NCBI GenBank assembly: GCA_964498765.1
Contig: CAZCIU010000036.1
Span: 1-27,520, forward strand
Length of the DNA: 27,520 nt
Source of the DNA: UPXZ01 sp964498765
GTDB taxonomy: Bacteria > Bacteroidota > Bacteroidia > Bacteroidales > Paludibacteraceae
Direction: 5' to 3'
Shown here: positions 8,595 to 16,333 of the stretch, piece by piece
Numbering within the stretch: the stretch's first letter is position 1
Layout: the number at the start of each line of letters is the position of its first letter
Translations under genes and position numbers: made by a program
The notes under the pieces: generated by a model
What the model was told of the DNA's origin: nothing
What the model saw: only the letters and a program-made list of their open reading frames with translations
Database searches by the model: none

Positions 8595-11500
8595 ATGAGA
8601 AAACAATTAATTTTATTCAGTTTATTGTTGCTTTCTACTGGATTATTTGCACAAAAAATGACTGTAACAGGTACAGTTACAGATGTGACAAATGAACCAT
8701 TAATTGGCGCAACAGTAAGGGAAGCTGGTAATCCGACCAACGGTTCTATTACCAACTTCGACGGACAATTTACATTGAGTGTAGAAAGCGGTGCAAGCGT
8801 AGAAATTTCCTACGTTGGTTTTACCACGCAACGCCTTGCTGCAAGCAGCACACCGATGGTTGTCGTATTGAAAGAAGACGCGGCGATGCTCGACGAGGTT
8901 GTGATTACCGGTTATACCGGAACACAAGTTCGCTCCAGAAGCACGAACTCCATCGCTAAAGTGGATAACAAGAAAATGACCGTCGGAGTGTTCTCCAATC
9001 CCGGTCAAGCTCTTTCTGGAGCTGTATCCGGACTTCGTGTGACACAGACTTCCGGTAACCCGGGAGCTACTCCAAACATTGTACTTCGTGGTGGTACCAA
9101 CCTGGACGGTTCCGGTGCGCCATTGGTTATCGTTGACGGACAAATCAGAGGTGGTCTGTATGACATTAACCCGGAAGACATTGAAGACATGCAAGTGATG
9201 AAAGATGCCGGTGCAACTGCTATTTACGGTGCACGTGCCAATAACGGTGTTATTTTGATTACTACTAAAAAAGGTAAAAGCGGTCATTCCGAAATTAACC
9301 TGAAAGCAAAAGTTGGTATTAACTACCTGAACAACCCTTACGAATTTGCAGATGCAGAAACTTACCTAAACTGGATGCGTCCTGCTTATGTAAAATCTGC
9401 TAATATCTGGACTTCTGCCGATGGTAGAGCGCGCGGATATGCTAACTTAGGCGGTCTTACAGGCGCACAACCTTATGGAACCGGCAACGTTTACTACGCA
9501 GCAGATGGAACTCCGCTTGTCAACACATCAAACTCTATCTGGAGTACCATGTATTTGACCGAGCAAAACAAAGGTCTTCTAAATCAAGGCTGGATTCAAA
9601 TGAGAGACCCTATTTATGATTATATGAAGGCTGCAAACCCAAATAATCCTAACATTGGTGAATATTTGATTTTCCAAAACACAGTTCCGGGAGATTTTAA
9701 CTTCAAAAATCCTTCTTATACTCAAGACTACAACTTGAATATGCAAGGTGGAAACGATAAAGGTCACTACTATGCTGGTATTGGCTATAACTATTCCCAA
9801 GGTCTTCCTATCTCATCGTATTACAAACGTTATTCGTTCCTGTTCAACGGTGACTACAAAATCAAACCTTGGTTGACTTCTATTTCAAGCTTCAGCTACA
9901 ACCGTGCAAACTGGCAATCCATGCCGGGTTCGCAAAGCAGCGAAGAGAACTACTTTAGCCGCGTGCTTTCTTTGCCTCCTACAGTTCGTTTCTTAAATGA
10001 AGATGGAACTCCACGATTAGGAAATAATGCCGGTGATGGTAACCAAAGTTTCCAACCAAACCAATGGTTCCGATTCAATCAGACAGATAAATTCACTATG
10101 AACCAAGCGTTCAAAGTTGATTTTACAAAGGACCTTTATTTAAGACTTTCTGCAAACTGGTATTATAGCGAAGGCTATTACGAAGCATTCAACAAAGATT
10201 ATCAAAACAATCCAACGGCATTCAACCGCGACAGATACACTTCTGCTTCATTTGACAGAGGATTTGATCAGACTTACAATGCTGTATTGAATTACGAAAA
10301 ACAAATTGATCAACATTACCTGGCTGTAATGCTTGGTACTGAGTACTATGATTCATTCTCTTACGGATTGGGAGCTTCCGGCTCAGGAGCTGCTACAGAC
10401 GACTTCCGCGACTTAGCACTTACTTCAAGTGATAAAGACAAAAGAAGCATCGATTCGTATCACACGCAACAACGCATCCTTTCATTCTTTGGACGTGCAA
10501 ACTACGACTACCTTGGCAAATACATTTTATCACTTGTATTGCGTCACGACGGATATTCAAGATTGATCAACAACCGCTGGGGAACATTCCCCGGAGTTTC
10601 TGCAGCATGGATGTTCTCAAAAGAATCATTTATGGCAAATCAAGACGTGATTTCTTTCGGTAAATTGAGAGCAAGTTACGGTCTTAACGGAAACGTATCC
10701 GGAGTAGGTTATTACGAACTTCAGGGAAGCTACGTAGGAGCAAACAAATACAATGGTCAATCTACATTCGTGTTAGGTTCTGTTCCAAATCCGGGACTCC
10801 GTTGGGAGAAATCTCGTACATTTGAAGGAGGTCTTGACTTAAGCTATTTTGAAAACAGATTCTCTACAAACTTCACCGTATATGATCGTTTGACATCTGA
10901 TAAATTTGCACGATTAGATTTGCCAATTTCATCCGGTATTAGTGGAATTCGTACCAATAACGGATCATTCCGTAACCGCGGTGTTGAAATTGAACTTTCT
11001 GCAAAACCATTGCAAATGAAAGACTGGAACTGGACAATCAATGCTAACATTACTTACAACAAAAACACGGTTGTTTCATTGCCTTACAACGGATTACCAT
11101 TGAACCGTCAGAATGCTTACCAAGTTTACACTGGTAACGGCAACGAGCTTGTTTACGTAGGTGGTTACCAAGAAGGACAAGAGCCGGGTGTACTTTATGC
11201 TTTCCAAGCAGATGGAATTTACAAAAACGAAAGCGAAATTCCTGATCATTTAGTTGTAAATGCGCACTCATTCCAAGGTGGAACTACAGGTTCACTTTAC
11301 GGAAAAGCAGACTGGGCAGCAATGACAGATCAAGAAAGATTGACTGGTAAAAAATTCCCACTTCAGCCGGGTGACGTAAAATGGAAAGACGTGAATGGTG
11401 ATGGCATCATTGACAACTACGATTTAGTGAAAATAGGTAACACTTCTCCACACTGGTTTGGTGGTATCAACTCAACATTGAGCTACAAAAACTTCACGCT

Positions 11501-11936
11501 TTACACAGCATTTGACTATGCTCTTGGTTTCTACATGATGGACTACCGCTTGCCATGGATAATGGGTAATATGCAGGGAACTTACAACATGACAACTGAT
11601 GTAAAAAATACCTGGACACCTGAAAATCCAAACGCAAAATATCCGACATATATGTGGGCAGACCAGTTAGGAAAAGGTAATTACCGTAACTCTACGTTAT
11701 TTACTTACAGAGGCGATTACTTGTCTTTCCGTCAGGTATCTCTATCCTACTCCTTCCCACGTGAATTGATTACAAAAGCAAAAATTGAAAAGCTGGACTT
11801 ATCTATTACAGGTCAGAACTTAGGCTATCTTACTGCAGCTAAAACCATGGTTAACCCTGAAAAAGGTGGTGGTCTTCAAGACGCAGGCTATAGCTTACCA
11901 AGAATACTTACTTTCGGTGTAAATATTACATTCTAA
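8595..11936 (+). CDS. nanO: SusC/RagA-family TonB-dependent transporter, likely for sialic acid
   Basis: This is an outer-membrane 22-stranded TonB-dependent importer. A signal peptide (residues 1-19, cleavage after FA before Gln20) precedes a carboxypeptidase-regulatory-like beta domain (about 22-95, TGTVTDVTNEPLIGATV...NFDGQFTLSV). Then come the TonB-box region (DEVVITGYT), the plug (PGQALSGAVSGLRV, VLRGG, DAGATAIYGARANNGVILITT) and the barrel ending in the aromatic residues NITF. At 1113 residues it is a full-length SusC homolog. It is followed after 21 bp by its SusD partner. The substrate is inferred from the surrounding epimerase, lyase and permease; the same set in Tannerella forsythia is called NanO/NanU. 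The barrel contains a DVNGDGIIDNYD calcium-loop-like segment that is common in SusC proteins. No separate promoter was found in the 100 bp before it, so it is probably co-transcribed with the epimerase gene. Confidence 0.9.
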   Translation: MRKQLILFSLLLLSTGLFAQKMTVTGTVTDVTNEPLIGATVREAGNPTNGSITNFDGQFTLSVESGASVEISYVGFTTQRLAASSTPMVVVLKEDAAMLDEVVITGYTGTQVRSRSTNSIAKVDNKKMTVGVFSNPGQALSGAVSGLRVTQTSGNPGATPNIVLRGGTNLDGSGAPLVIVDGQIRGGLYDINPEDIEDMQVMKDAGATAIYGARANNGVILITTKKGKSGHSEINLKAKVGINYLNNPYEFADAETYLNWMRPAYVKSANIWTSADGRARGYANLGGLTGAQPYGTGNVYYAADGTPLVNTSNSIWSTMYLTEQNKGLLNQGWIQMRDPIYDYMKAANPNNPNIGEYLIFQNTVPGDFNFKNPSYTQDYNLNMQGGNDKGHYYAGIGYNYSQGLPISSYYKRYSFLFNGDYKIKPWLTSISSFSYNRANWQSMPGSQSSEENYFSRVLSLPPTVRFLNEDGTPRLGNNAGDGNQSFQPNQWFRFNQTDKFTMNQAFKVDFTKDLYLRLSANWYYSEGYYEAFNKDYQNNPTAFNRDRYTSASFDRGFDQTYNAVLNYEKQIDQHYLAVMLGTEYYDSFSYGLGASGSGAATDDFRDLALTSSDKDKRSIDSYHTQQRILSFFGRANYDYLGKYILSLVLRHDGYSRLINNRWGTFPGVSAAWMFSKESFMANQDVISFGKLRASYGLNGNVSGVGYYELQGSYVGANKYNGQSTFVLGSVPNPGLRWEKSRTFEGGLDLSYFENRFSTNFTVYDRLTSDKFARLDLPISSGISGIRTNNGSFRNRGVEIELSAKPLQMKDWNWTINANITYNKNTVVSLPYNGLPLNRQNAYQVYTGNGNELVYVGGYQEGQEPGVLYAFQADGIYKNESEIPDHLVVNAHSFQGGTTGSLYGKADWAAMTDQERLTGKKFPLQPGDVKWKDVNGDGIIDNYDLVKIGNTSPHWFGGINSTLSYKNFTLYTAFDYALGFYMMDYRLPWIMGNMQGTYNMTTDVKNTWTPENPNAKYPTYMWADQLGKGNYRNSTLFTYRGDYLSFRQVSLSYSFPRELITKAKIEKLDLSITGQNLGYLTAAKTMVNPEKGGGLQDAGYSLPRILTFGVNITF

Positions 11937-11957
11937 TAAAAATATTAACACATTAAA

Positions 11958-13574
11958 ATGAAAATAAAAATGAAGACTAATATATTAAAATATCTATCCT
12001 TAGTGCTATTGGGTACAGCTTTAAGTTTTACCGCATGCGATAGCCTGGAGTTAGGACCAATAGATTATTATGGCAATGCCAACTATTGGCAAACAGTTCC
12101 GCAAGTTCAAGCTTACGTGAACGGAATGCATCTGGATTTACGCTCTACAAGTTTTACCCGCAACTTTATCATGGGTGAAGCTCGTGGCGGACTACAAGTT
12201 GTTGGTACAAGTTCTCAAGGTGTATCTACCTACGATGACCTTATCAAGTCAAACACTATTTCGGGCGACAATCCGGGATTAGGTTCCTGGGGAGGCGCAG
12301 GAAGTGTGTATGGAAATATTTTTGATACAAATCTGATGATCCAGAATGTGGAAAACAGCCAAATGCACACAAGCAACAAAGCAACTGTTGACTTCCTTCT
12401 TGCTCAAACTTACGGCATCAGAGCTTATCATTATTTCAATCTTTATCGCACTTATGGTGGCGTGCCACTGGTTGACAAAGTAAAAGTACTCGACGGACAA
12501 GTAACAGCCGACGAGCTTTACACCGGCCGTTCTACTCCAAAAGAAGTAATGGACTTTATCAAAACTGACCTTAAAAAATCATTGGATTACTTTGCTTCAT
12601 CAGGCAGTGAATGGGTTAACAATGTAACTTGGTCAAAAGCTGCTACTCAAATGCTTGCTGCTGAAGTTTATCTTTGGTCTGCCAAAGTTACTTTAGGAAA
12701 TCAAGCTCCTGCCGCTGGTGATTTAGCTGCTGCTGAAGGTTATTTGAACGAAGTTAAAAACAGCGGAAGATTTGAATTACTTTCTGATTTTAACAGAATT
12801 TTCGCAAGCAACAATAAAAACAACAAAGAAAATATCTTTGCTATTTACTATGCAGACGGAGAAGCTACTTCAAGCGCTGGTGCATTCTTGTATTCTTTAG
12901 AATTGATTACATCATTCTATGACAAAGACGGTAACAAACTTGCCGATCCACTTAACATTAGAACGAATCAACAACAAAGATACGAGTACACAACTACGTT
13001 TATCGAAACTTTCAATCCAAAAGACAAACGTCTGGATGCTACATTTATGAAATACTACAAAGAAGACGGTACATTCGTTGGAAGTGCTATGAAGAAATTC
13101 ATCGGTTCTATTAACGCTACCGGCTCGAGAGTATATGACAGCAATGAGCCAATCTACAGATATGCAGACGTTCTTTTAATGCTTGCGGAAGTTGAAAACA
13201 TGAAAGGTGGCAACCCTGCAAAATATATCAACGAAGTTCGCAAACGTGCATACGGAGCTGACTGGGTGGAGGCTACAGACGCTTATGTAAACAGCGATTT
13301 CAAATCAAATGAGTACGCTATTCTTTATGAAAAAGACAAAGAATTCGTATTTGAAGGCAAGCGCTGGTTTGATGTAATCAGAATGAAAGACGGTGTAAAC
13401 GGTCAGCCATTGGCATTCGATGCTGCTTCGGTTTACTCTACCACTCCACTGCTTAATCCTACAGAAAAATACAAACTATTGTGGCCTGTTGACAAAAACA
13501 CGCTGAATGCAGACCCTCTTCTAAAACAAACTCCTGGCTACAAAGTCGGTGACCAAGTAGAAGAAGTTTGGTAG
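11958..13574 (+). CDS. nanU: SusD/RagB-family outer-membrane lipoprotein, likely sialic acid binding
   Basis: This is the surface-exposed substrate-binding lipoprotein that forms a lid on the SusC barrel. The lipoprotein signal peptide ends at LSFTAC with Cys27, followed by acidic residues (DSLELG) that suit surface export in Bacteroidetes. The helical TPR-like SusD fold is indicated by the pattern YWQT near the N-terminus, LLAQTYGIRAYHYFNLYRTYGGVPLV spread over about residues 146-172, AAEVYLWSAKV and the C-terminal RYADVLLMLAEVEN and EFVFEGKRWFDVIRM motifs. The length of 538 residues is usual. A second ATG at 11970 would shorten the protein by four residues and still give a good signal peptide. 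The gene is 21 bp after the SusC gene and is followed by a hairpin terminator. Specificity for sialic acid is inferred from context. Confidence 0.9.
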   Translation: MKIKMKTNILKYLSLVLLGTALSFTACDSLELGPIDYYGNANYWQTVPQVQAYVNGMHLDLRSTSFTRNFIMGEARGGLQVVGTSSQGVSTYDDLIKSNTISGDNPGLGSWGGAGSVYGNIFDTNLMIQNVENSQMHTSNKATVDFLLAQTYGIRAYHYFNLYRTYGGVPLVDKVKVLDGQVTADELYTGRSTPKEVMDFIKTDLKKSLDYFASSGSEWVNNVTWSKAATQMLAAEVYLWSAKVTLGNQAPAAGDLAAAEGYLNEVKNSGRFELLSDFNRIFASNNKNNKENIFAIYYADGEATSSAGAFLYSLELITSFYDKDGNKLADPLNIRTNQQQRYEYTTTFIETFNPKDKRLDATFMKYYKEDGTFVGSAMKKFIGSINATGSRVYDSNEPIYRYADVLLMLAEVENMKGGNPAKYINEVRKRAYGADWVEATDAYVNSDFKSNEYAILYEKDKEFVFEGKRWFDVIRMKDGVNGQPLAFDAASVYSTTPLLNPTEKYKLLWPVDKNTLNADPLLKQTPGYKVGDQVEEVW

Positions 13575-13589
13575 TTTTCTCATAATTCA

Positions 13590-13627
13590 CTATAACTTCG
13601 GAAGTGATTCCGGAGTTATAGTTTTTT
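13590..13627 (+). terminator. Hairpin terminator after the SusD gene, within the locus
   Basis: A 12-bp stem (CTATAACTTCGG with CCGGAGTTATAG, one T-G wobble) with an 8-nt loop is followed by six T residues. It lies 16 bp after the SusD stop and 44 bp before the permease start, so it probably lowers transcription of the downstream genes without isolating them. Confidence 0.8.
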
Positions 13628-13670
13628 CTATTCATATTTTAGCTAATTTTCTAATAAAATAAAAAACACA

Positions 13671-14939
13671 ATGAAAAACAGCAAACACTATCCTTGGATT
13701 TTAGTAGGGCTGCTCTGGTTTGTAGCTTTGCTCAATTACTTAGACCGCCAGATGCTTTCCACCATGCAGTCGTCCATGCAGTTGGACATCCAAGAACTGG
13801 CAGTTGCCGAAAATTTTGGCCGATTGATGGGAATTTTCCTGCTTATCTATGGTCTGATGAGCCCTGTGGCCGGAATTATTGCCGACAGAGTAAACCGTAA
13901 ATGGTTAATTGTAGGTAGTTTATTCGTTTGGTCTGCCGTAACGTACGGAATGGGACACGCCGAAACCTACAATCAGGTGTATTGGCTGCGCGCACTCATG
14001 GGCGTAAGCGAAGCACTTTACTTACCTACGGGATTGGCTATGATTGCTGATTTTCATTCTTCAAAAACACGTTCTCTCGCTATCGGAATTCACATGTCGG
14101 GACTGTATATGGGTCAGGCATTAGGTGGTTTCGGTGCAACTATCGCGGCTAATTTCAGTTGGCAAACGGTATTTCATTGGTTTGGAATTGTAGGAATTAT
14201 CTATGCTATAATTCTTGTTTTCTTACTTCATGACAAAGAAGGACACGCCGGAACCAAAACCGCTAAACTTCAAAACCTGACAGAACCAAGCGAAAAAATC
14301 TCATTCGGAAAATCATTTGCCGTTATTTTCGCTACGCTTTCATTCTGGGTAATGCTGTTTTACTTTATGGCACCAAGTTTCCCGGGCTGGGCAACCAAAA
14401 ACTGGCTTCCTACCCTATTCTCTGAAAACTTAGGCGTAGAAATGGCAAAAGCCGGTCCTATGGCAACAATTTCAATTGCCATCGCATCCTTTATCGGCGT
14501 GCTGATTGGCGGACCGCTCTCTGACCGTTGGGTTCAAAAAAACATCCGTGGACGAATGTACACCAGCGCTATCGGACTTTCGATGACCATTCCATCGCTT
14601 GTGCTGCTCGGATTTGGACATTCTTATGTGGGTCTAATCGGTGCTGCCATGTTGTTCGGAATTGGCTATGGAATGTTTGACACCAACAATATGCCAATTC
14701 TTTGCCAAATTATTCCACAAAAATACCGTGCAACAGCTTATGGTGTAATGAATATGATGGGCGTATTTGCAGGTTATGCGGTTACATTGATGCTCGGCAG
14801 CTCAACTGATGCCGGAAATCTCGGCGCAGACTTCAGCAAATTGGCTATTGTAGTATTGGTGGCAGTAATACTCTTACTGGTATTCTTAAAACCAAAAAAA
14901 GAATTGACATATACTTCAGAAGAATTAGCTTCGAAATAA
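13671..14939 (+). CDS. nanT: MFS permease, likely inner-membrane sialic acid transporter
   Basis: This is a 12-helix major facilitator superfamily protein that would carry sialic acid from the periplasm to the cytoplasm. TM1 starts at WILVGLLWFVALLNYLDRQ and carries the DR motif typical of the anion:cation symporter-like group. The loop 2-3 signature is ADRVNRKWL and its counterpart in the second half is LIGGPLSDRW followed by basic residues. The second half includes GIGYGMFDTNNMPILCQ and a C-terminal helix ending in KPKKEL. The length of 422 residues is normal. It sits 43 bp after the hairpin behind SusD and 225 bp before the lyase. No TAnnTTTG element was seen in the short gap before it, so it likely depends on read-through. 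Sialic acid as substrate is inferred from position between SusCD and the lyase; a hexuronate-type substrate would also fit the family. Confidence 0.82.
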   Translation: MKNSKHYPWILVGLLWFVALLNYLDRQMLSTMQSSMQLDIQELAVAENFGRLMGIFLLIYGLMSPVAGIIADRVNRKWLIVGSLFVWSAVTYGMGHAETYNQVYWLRALMGVSEALYLPTGLAMIADFHSSKTRSLAIGIHMSGLYMGQALGGFGATIAANFSWQTVFHWFGIVGIIYAIILVFLLHDKEGHAGTKTAKLQNLTEPSEKISFGKSFAVIFATLSFWVMLFYFMAPSFPGWATKNWLPTLFSENLGVEMAKAGPMATISIAIASFIGVLIGGPLSDRWVQKNIRGRMYTSAIGLSMTIPSLVLLGFGHSYVGLIGAAMLFGIGYGMFDTNNMPILCQIIPQKYRATAYGVMNMMGVFAGYAVTLMLGSSTDAGNLGADFSKLAIVVLVAVILLLVFLKPKKELTYTSEELASK

Positions 14940-14976
14940 TCAGATTTTGAAGGCAGTTATCTTATTAATTTTGGAT

Positions 14977-15091
14977 GCACAGCAGACAATGCAAGGCTTA
15001 ATTGAACTTTTTTAGTTATTCTCTTAAATTTTCTCATGTAAGTTAACGTTTATTAATTAGACAGAAATTATCCCTAAGTTGTTTGCTGTGC
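14977..15091. repeat. Widely spaced 13-bp inverted repeat before the lyase gene
   Basis: GCACAGCAGACAA at 14977-14989 and TTGTTTGCTGTGC at 15079-15091 are inverted complements with one mismatch that would be a G-U pair in RNA. They enclose 89 bp. They are more GC-rich than the spacer around them. They could form the base of a long leader hairpin or be two binding sites in opposite orientation. Confidence 0.5.
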
Positions 15092-15115
15092 TATTTTTAT
15101 TTGAAAAAGAAAAGC

Positions 15116-15123
15116 TAAATTTG
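15116..15123 (+). promoter_or_regulatory. Possible -7 element (TAAATTTG) for the lyase gene
   Basis: TAAATTTG matches TAnnTTTG, 41 bp before the lyase start codon. No TTG lies at the standard spacing upstream. A second match, TAATTTTG at 14966-14973, is a weaker alternative that would place the inverted repeat in the transcript. Confidence 0.35.
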
Positions 15124-15164
15124 AAGAAAGAAATTGAATTATTTTCCCTATAAAACACAATATT

Positions 15165-16088
15165 ATGAATTTTGATAAAATTAAAGGACTAATCGTAGCA
15201 CCTTTCACGCCGTTTAATAAAAATGGCGAATTAGATTTGGAGCCTATTGGCGATTACGGTGAATTATTAGAAAAAAATGGTCTGATCGGCGTATTTATCA
15301 ACGGATCTTCCGGCGAAGGCTATATGCTGACTGTGGAAGAACGTATGAAATTGGCCGAAGAATGGGTTAGCAAAGCACCCAAAGATTTCAAAATTATCGT
15401 TCACGTGGGCGCAACCTGCATCAAAGACAGCCACAAACTGGCAAAACACGCGCAGGAAATCGGAGCATTTGGTACAGGTGCGATGGCATCGCCATTTCCT
15501 AAAGCCGGACGTGTGGAAGAACTGGTAAAATACTGCGAAGAAATAGCAAGCGGCGCACCCGATTTACCTTTCTATTTCTATCATATTCCGGTGTTAAACG
15601 GCGTTTATTTGCCAATGCTTCCATTCTTGAAAGCAGCTGACGGTCGCATTCCAAACTTGGCAGGAATAAAATACACGTACGAAAGTTTCTACGAATACAA
15701 CCAATGTATGTTGTACGAAAACGGCAAATTTGATATGCTTCACGGACAAGACGAAACCATCCTAAACGGTCTGATAATGGGCGGTGCACAAGGCGGCATC
15801 AGCGGAACCGGAAGTTATATCGGGAATGTGTTGGTAGGCATTATAGATGAGTACAACAATGGAAACATCGAAAAAGCACGTGAACTTCAAAACTACGCTC
15901 AGGATGTAATTAACGTAATTGCTAAATATCGTGGCAACATCGTTTGCGGTAAGCGAATTATGAAACTTCTCGGGCTGGATTTAGGAATAAATCGTACGCC
16001 GTTCCAAAACATCACGAACGAAGAAGAAAAAATTATTAAACAAGAATTGGAAGCGATTGATTTTTTCAACCGCTGTAATCAGGGTTAA
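15165..16088 (+). CDS. nanA: N-acetylneuraminate lyase
   Basis: This cytoplasmic class I aldolase of the DapA/NanA family cleaves N-acetylneuraminate to N-acetylmannosamine and pyruvate through a Schiff base. The carboxylate-binding loop is GSSGE (residues 47-51). The catalytic Tyr139 is in FYFYHIPVLNGV and the Schiff-base Lys169 is in GIKYTYESF; the spacing matches Tyr137 and Lys165 of the Escherichia coli enzyme. The YHIP context and the GQDETILNGLIMGGAQGGIS segment distinguish lyase from dihydrodipicolinate synthase, which has YNVPxR and a conserved Arg for the semialdehyde. At 307 residues the (beta/alpha)8 barrel with its helical tail is complete. It is the last gene of the sialic acid block, separated from the permease by 225 bp with its own possible promoter, and is closed by a strong terminator. 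Confidence 0.93.
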   Translation: MNFDKIKGLIVAPFTPFNKNGELDLEPIGDYGELLEKNGLIGVFINGSSGEGYMLTVEERMKLAEEWVSKAPKDFKIIVHVGATCIKDSHKLAKHAQEIGAFGTGAMASPFPKAGRVEELVKYCEEIASGAPDLPFYFYHIPVLNGVYLPMLPFLKAADGRIPNLAGIKYTYESFYEYNQCMLYENGKFDMLHGQDETILNGLIMGGAQGGISGTGSYIGNVLVGIIDEYNNGNIEKARELQNYAQDVINVIAKYRGNIVCGKRIMKLLGLDLGINRTPFQNITNEEEKIIKQELEAIDFFNRCNQG

Positions 16089-16107
16089 TTGTTTTTAATT
16101 GTGGTAG

Positions 16108-16144
16108 AAAGCCGTATATGCATTTTGCGTATGCGGCTTTTTTT
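16108..16144 (+). terminator. Strong hairpin terminator after the lyase gene
   Basis: A 14-bp stem (AAAGCCGTATATGC with GCGTATGCGGCTTT, two G-U pairs) with a 5-nt loop runs into a T tract of seven. It closes the sialic acid locus and insulates it from the kinase cluster. Confidence 0.88.
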
Positions 16145-16288
16145 GATTATTTTTATGTGAAAATGAAAATTCAATAGCGACAATTTTCAATAATTCGCTA
16201 TACTTTTTCACCAAAATCTATTAACATTTTTTGCAACTACCATCTAAAACATTCGCTGGTTTAATCCGCTTATGTTTATAAAAAAGAC

Positions 16289-16296
16289 TATATTTG
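16289..16296 (+). promoter_or_regulatory. -7 element (TATATTTG) for the kinase/cell-wall cluster
   Basis: TATATTTG matches TAnnTTTG, with a predicted start of transcription near 16303 and a leader of about 31 nt to the ATG at 16334. No TTG is present 19-21 bp upstream. It follows the lyase terminator, so a promoter is needed here. Confidence 0.5.
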
Positions 16297-16333
16297 TGGC
16301 TGGTTTTTAATCCAACTCAGATTGACAAAGACA

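Noticed and set aside
8700..9287. A 195-codon minus-strand frame opposite the start of the SusC gene
   Set aside because: It is the longest antisense frame, but the plus-strand product is an unmistakable SusC plug; the antisense peptide has no recognisable domain or start context.
15165..16088. Dihydrodipicolinate synthase as alternative for the lyase gene
   Set aside because: The YHIP motif and sequence around Lys169 match N-acetylneuraminate lyase, and the operon is for sialic acid.
16322..16333. TTG start four codons upstream of the first kinase ATG
   Set aside because: An ATG at 16334 begins right before the conserved kinase fold and fits a 31-nt leader from the predicted promoter; TTG starts are rare.
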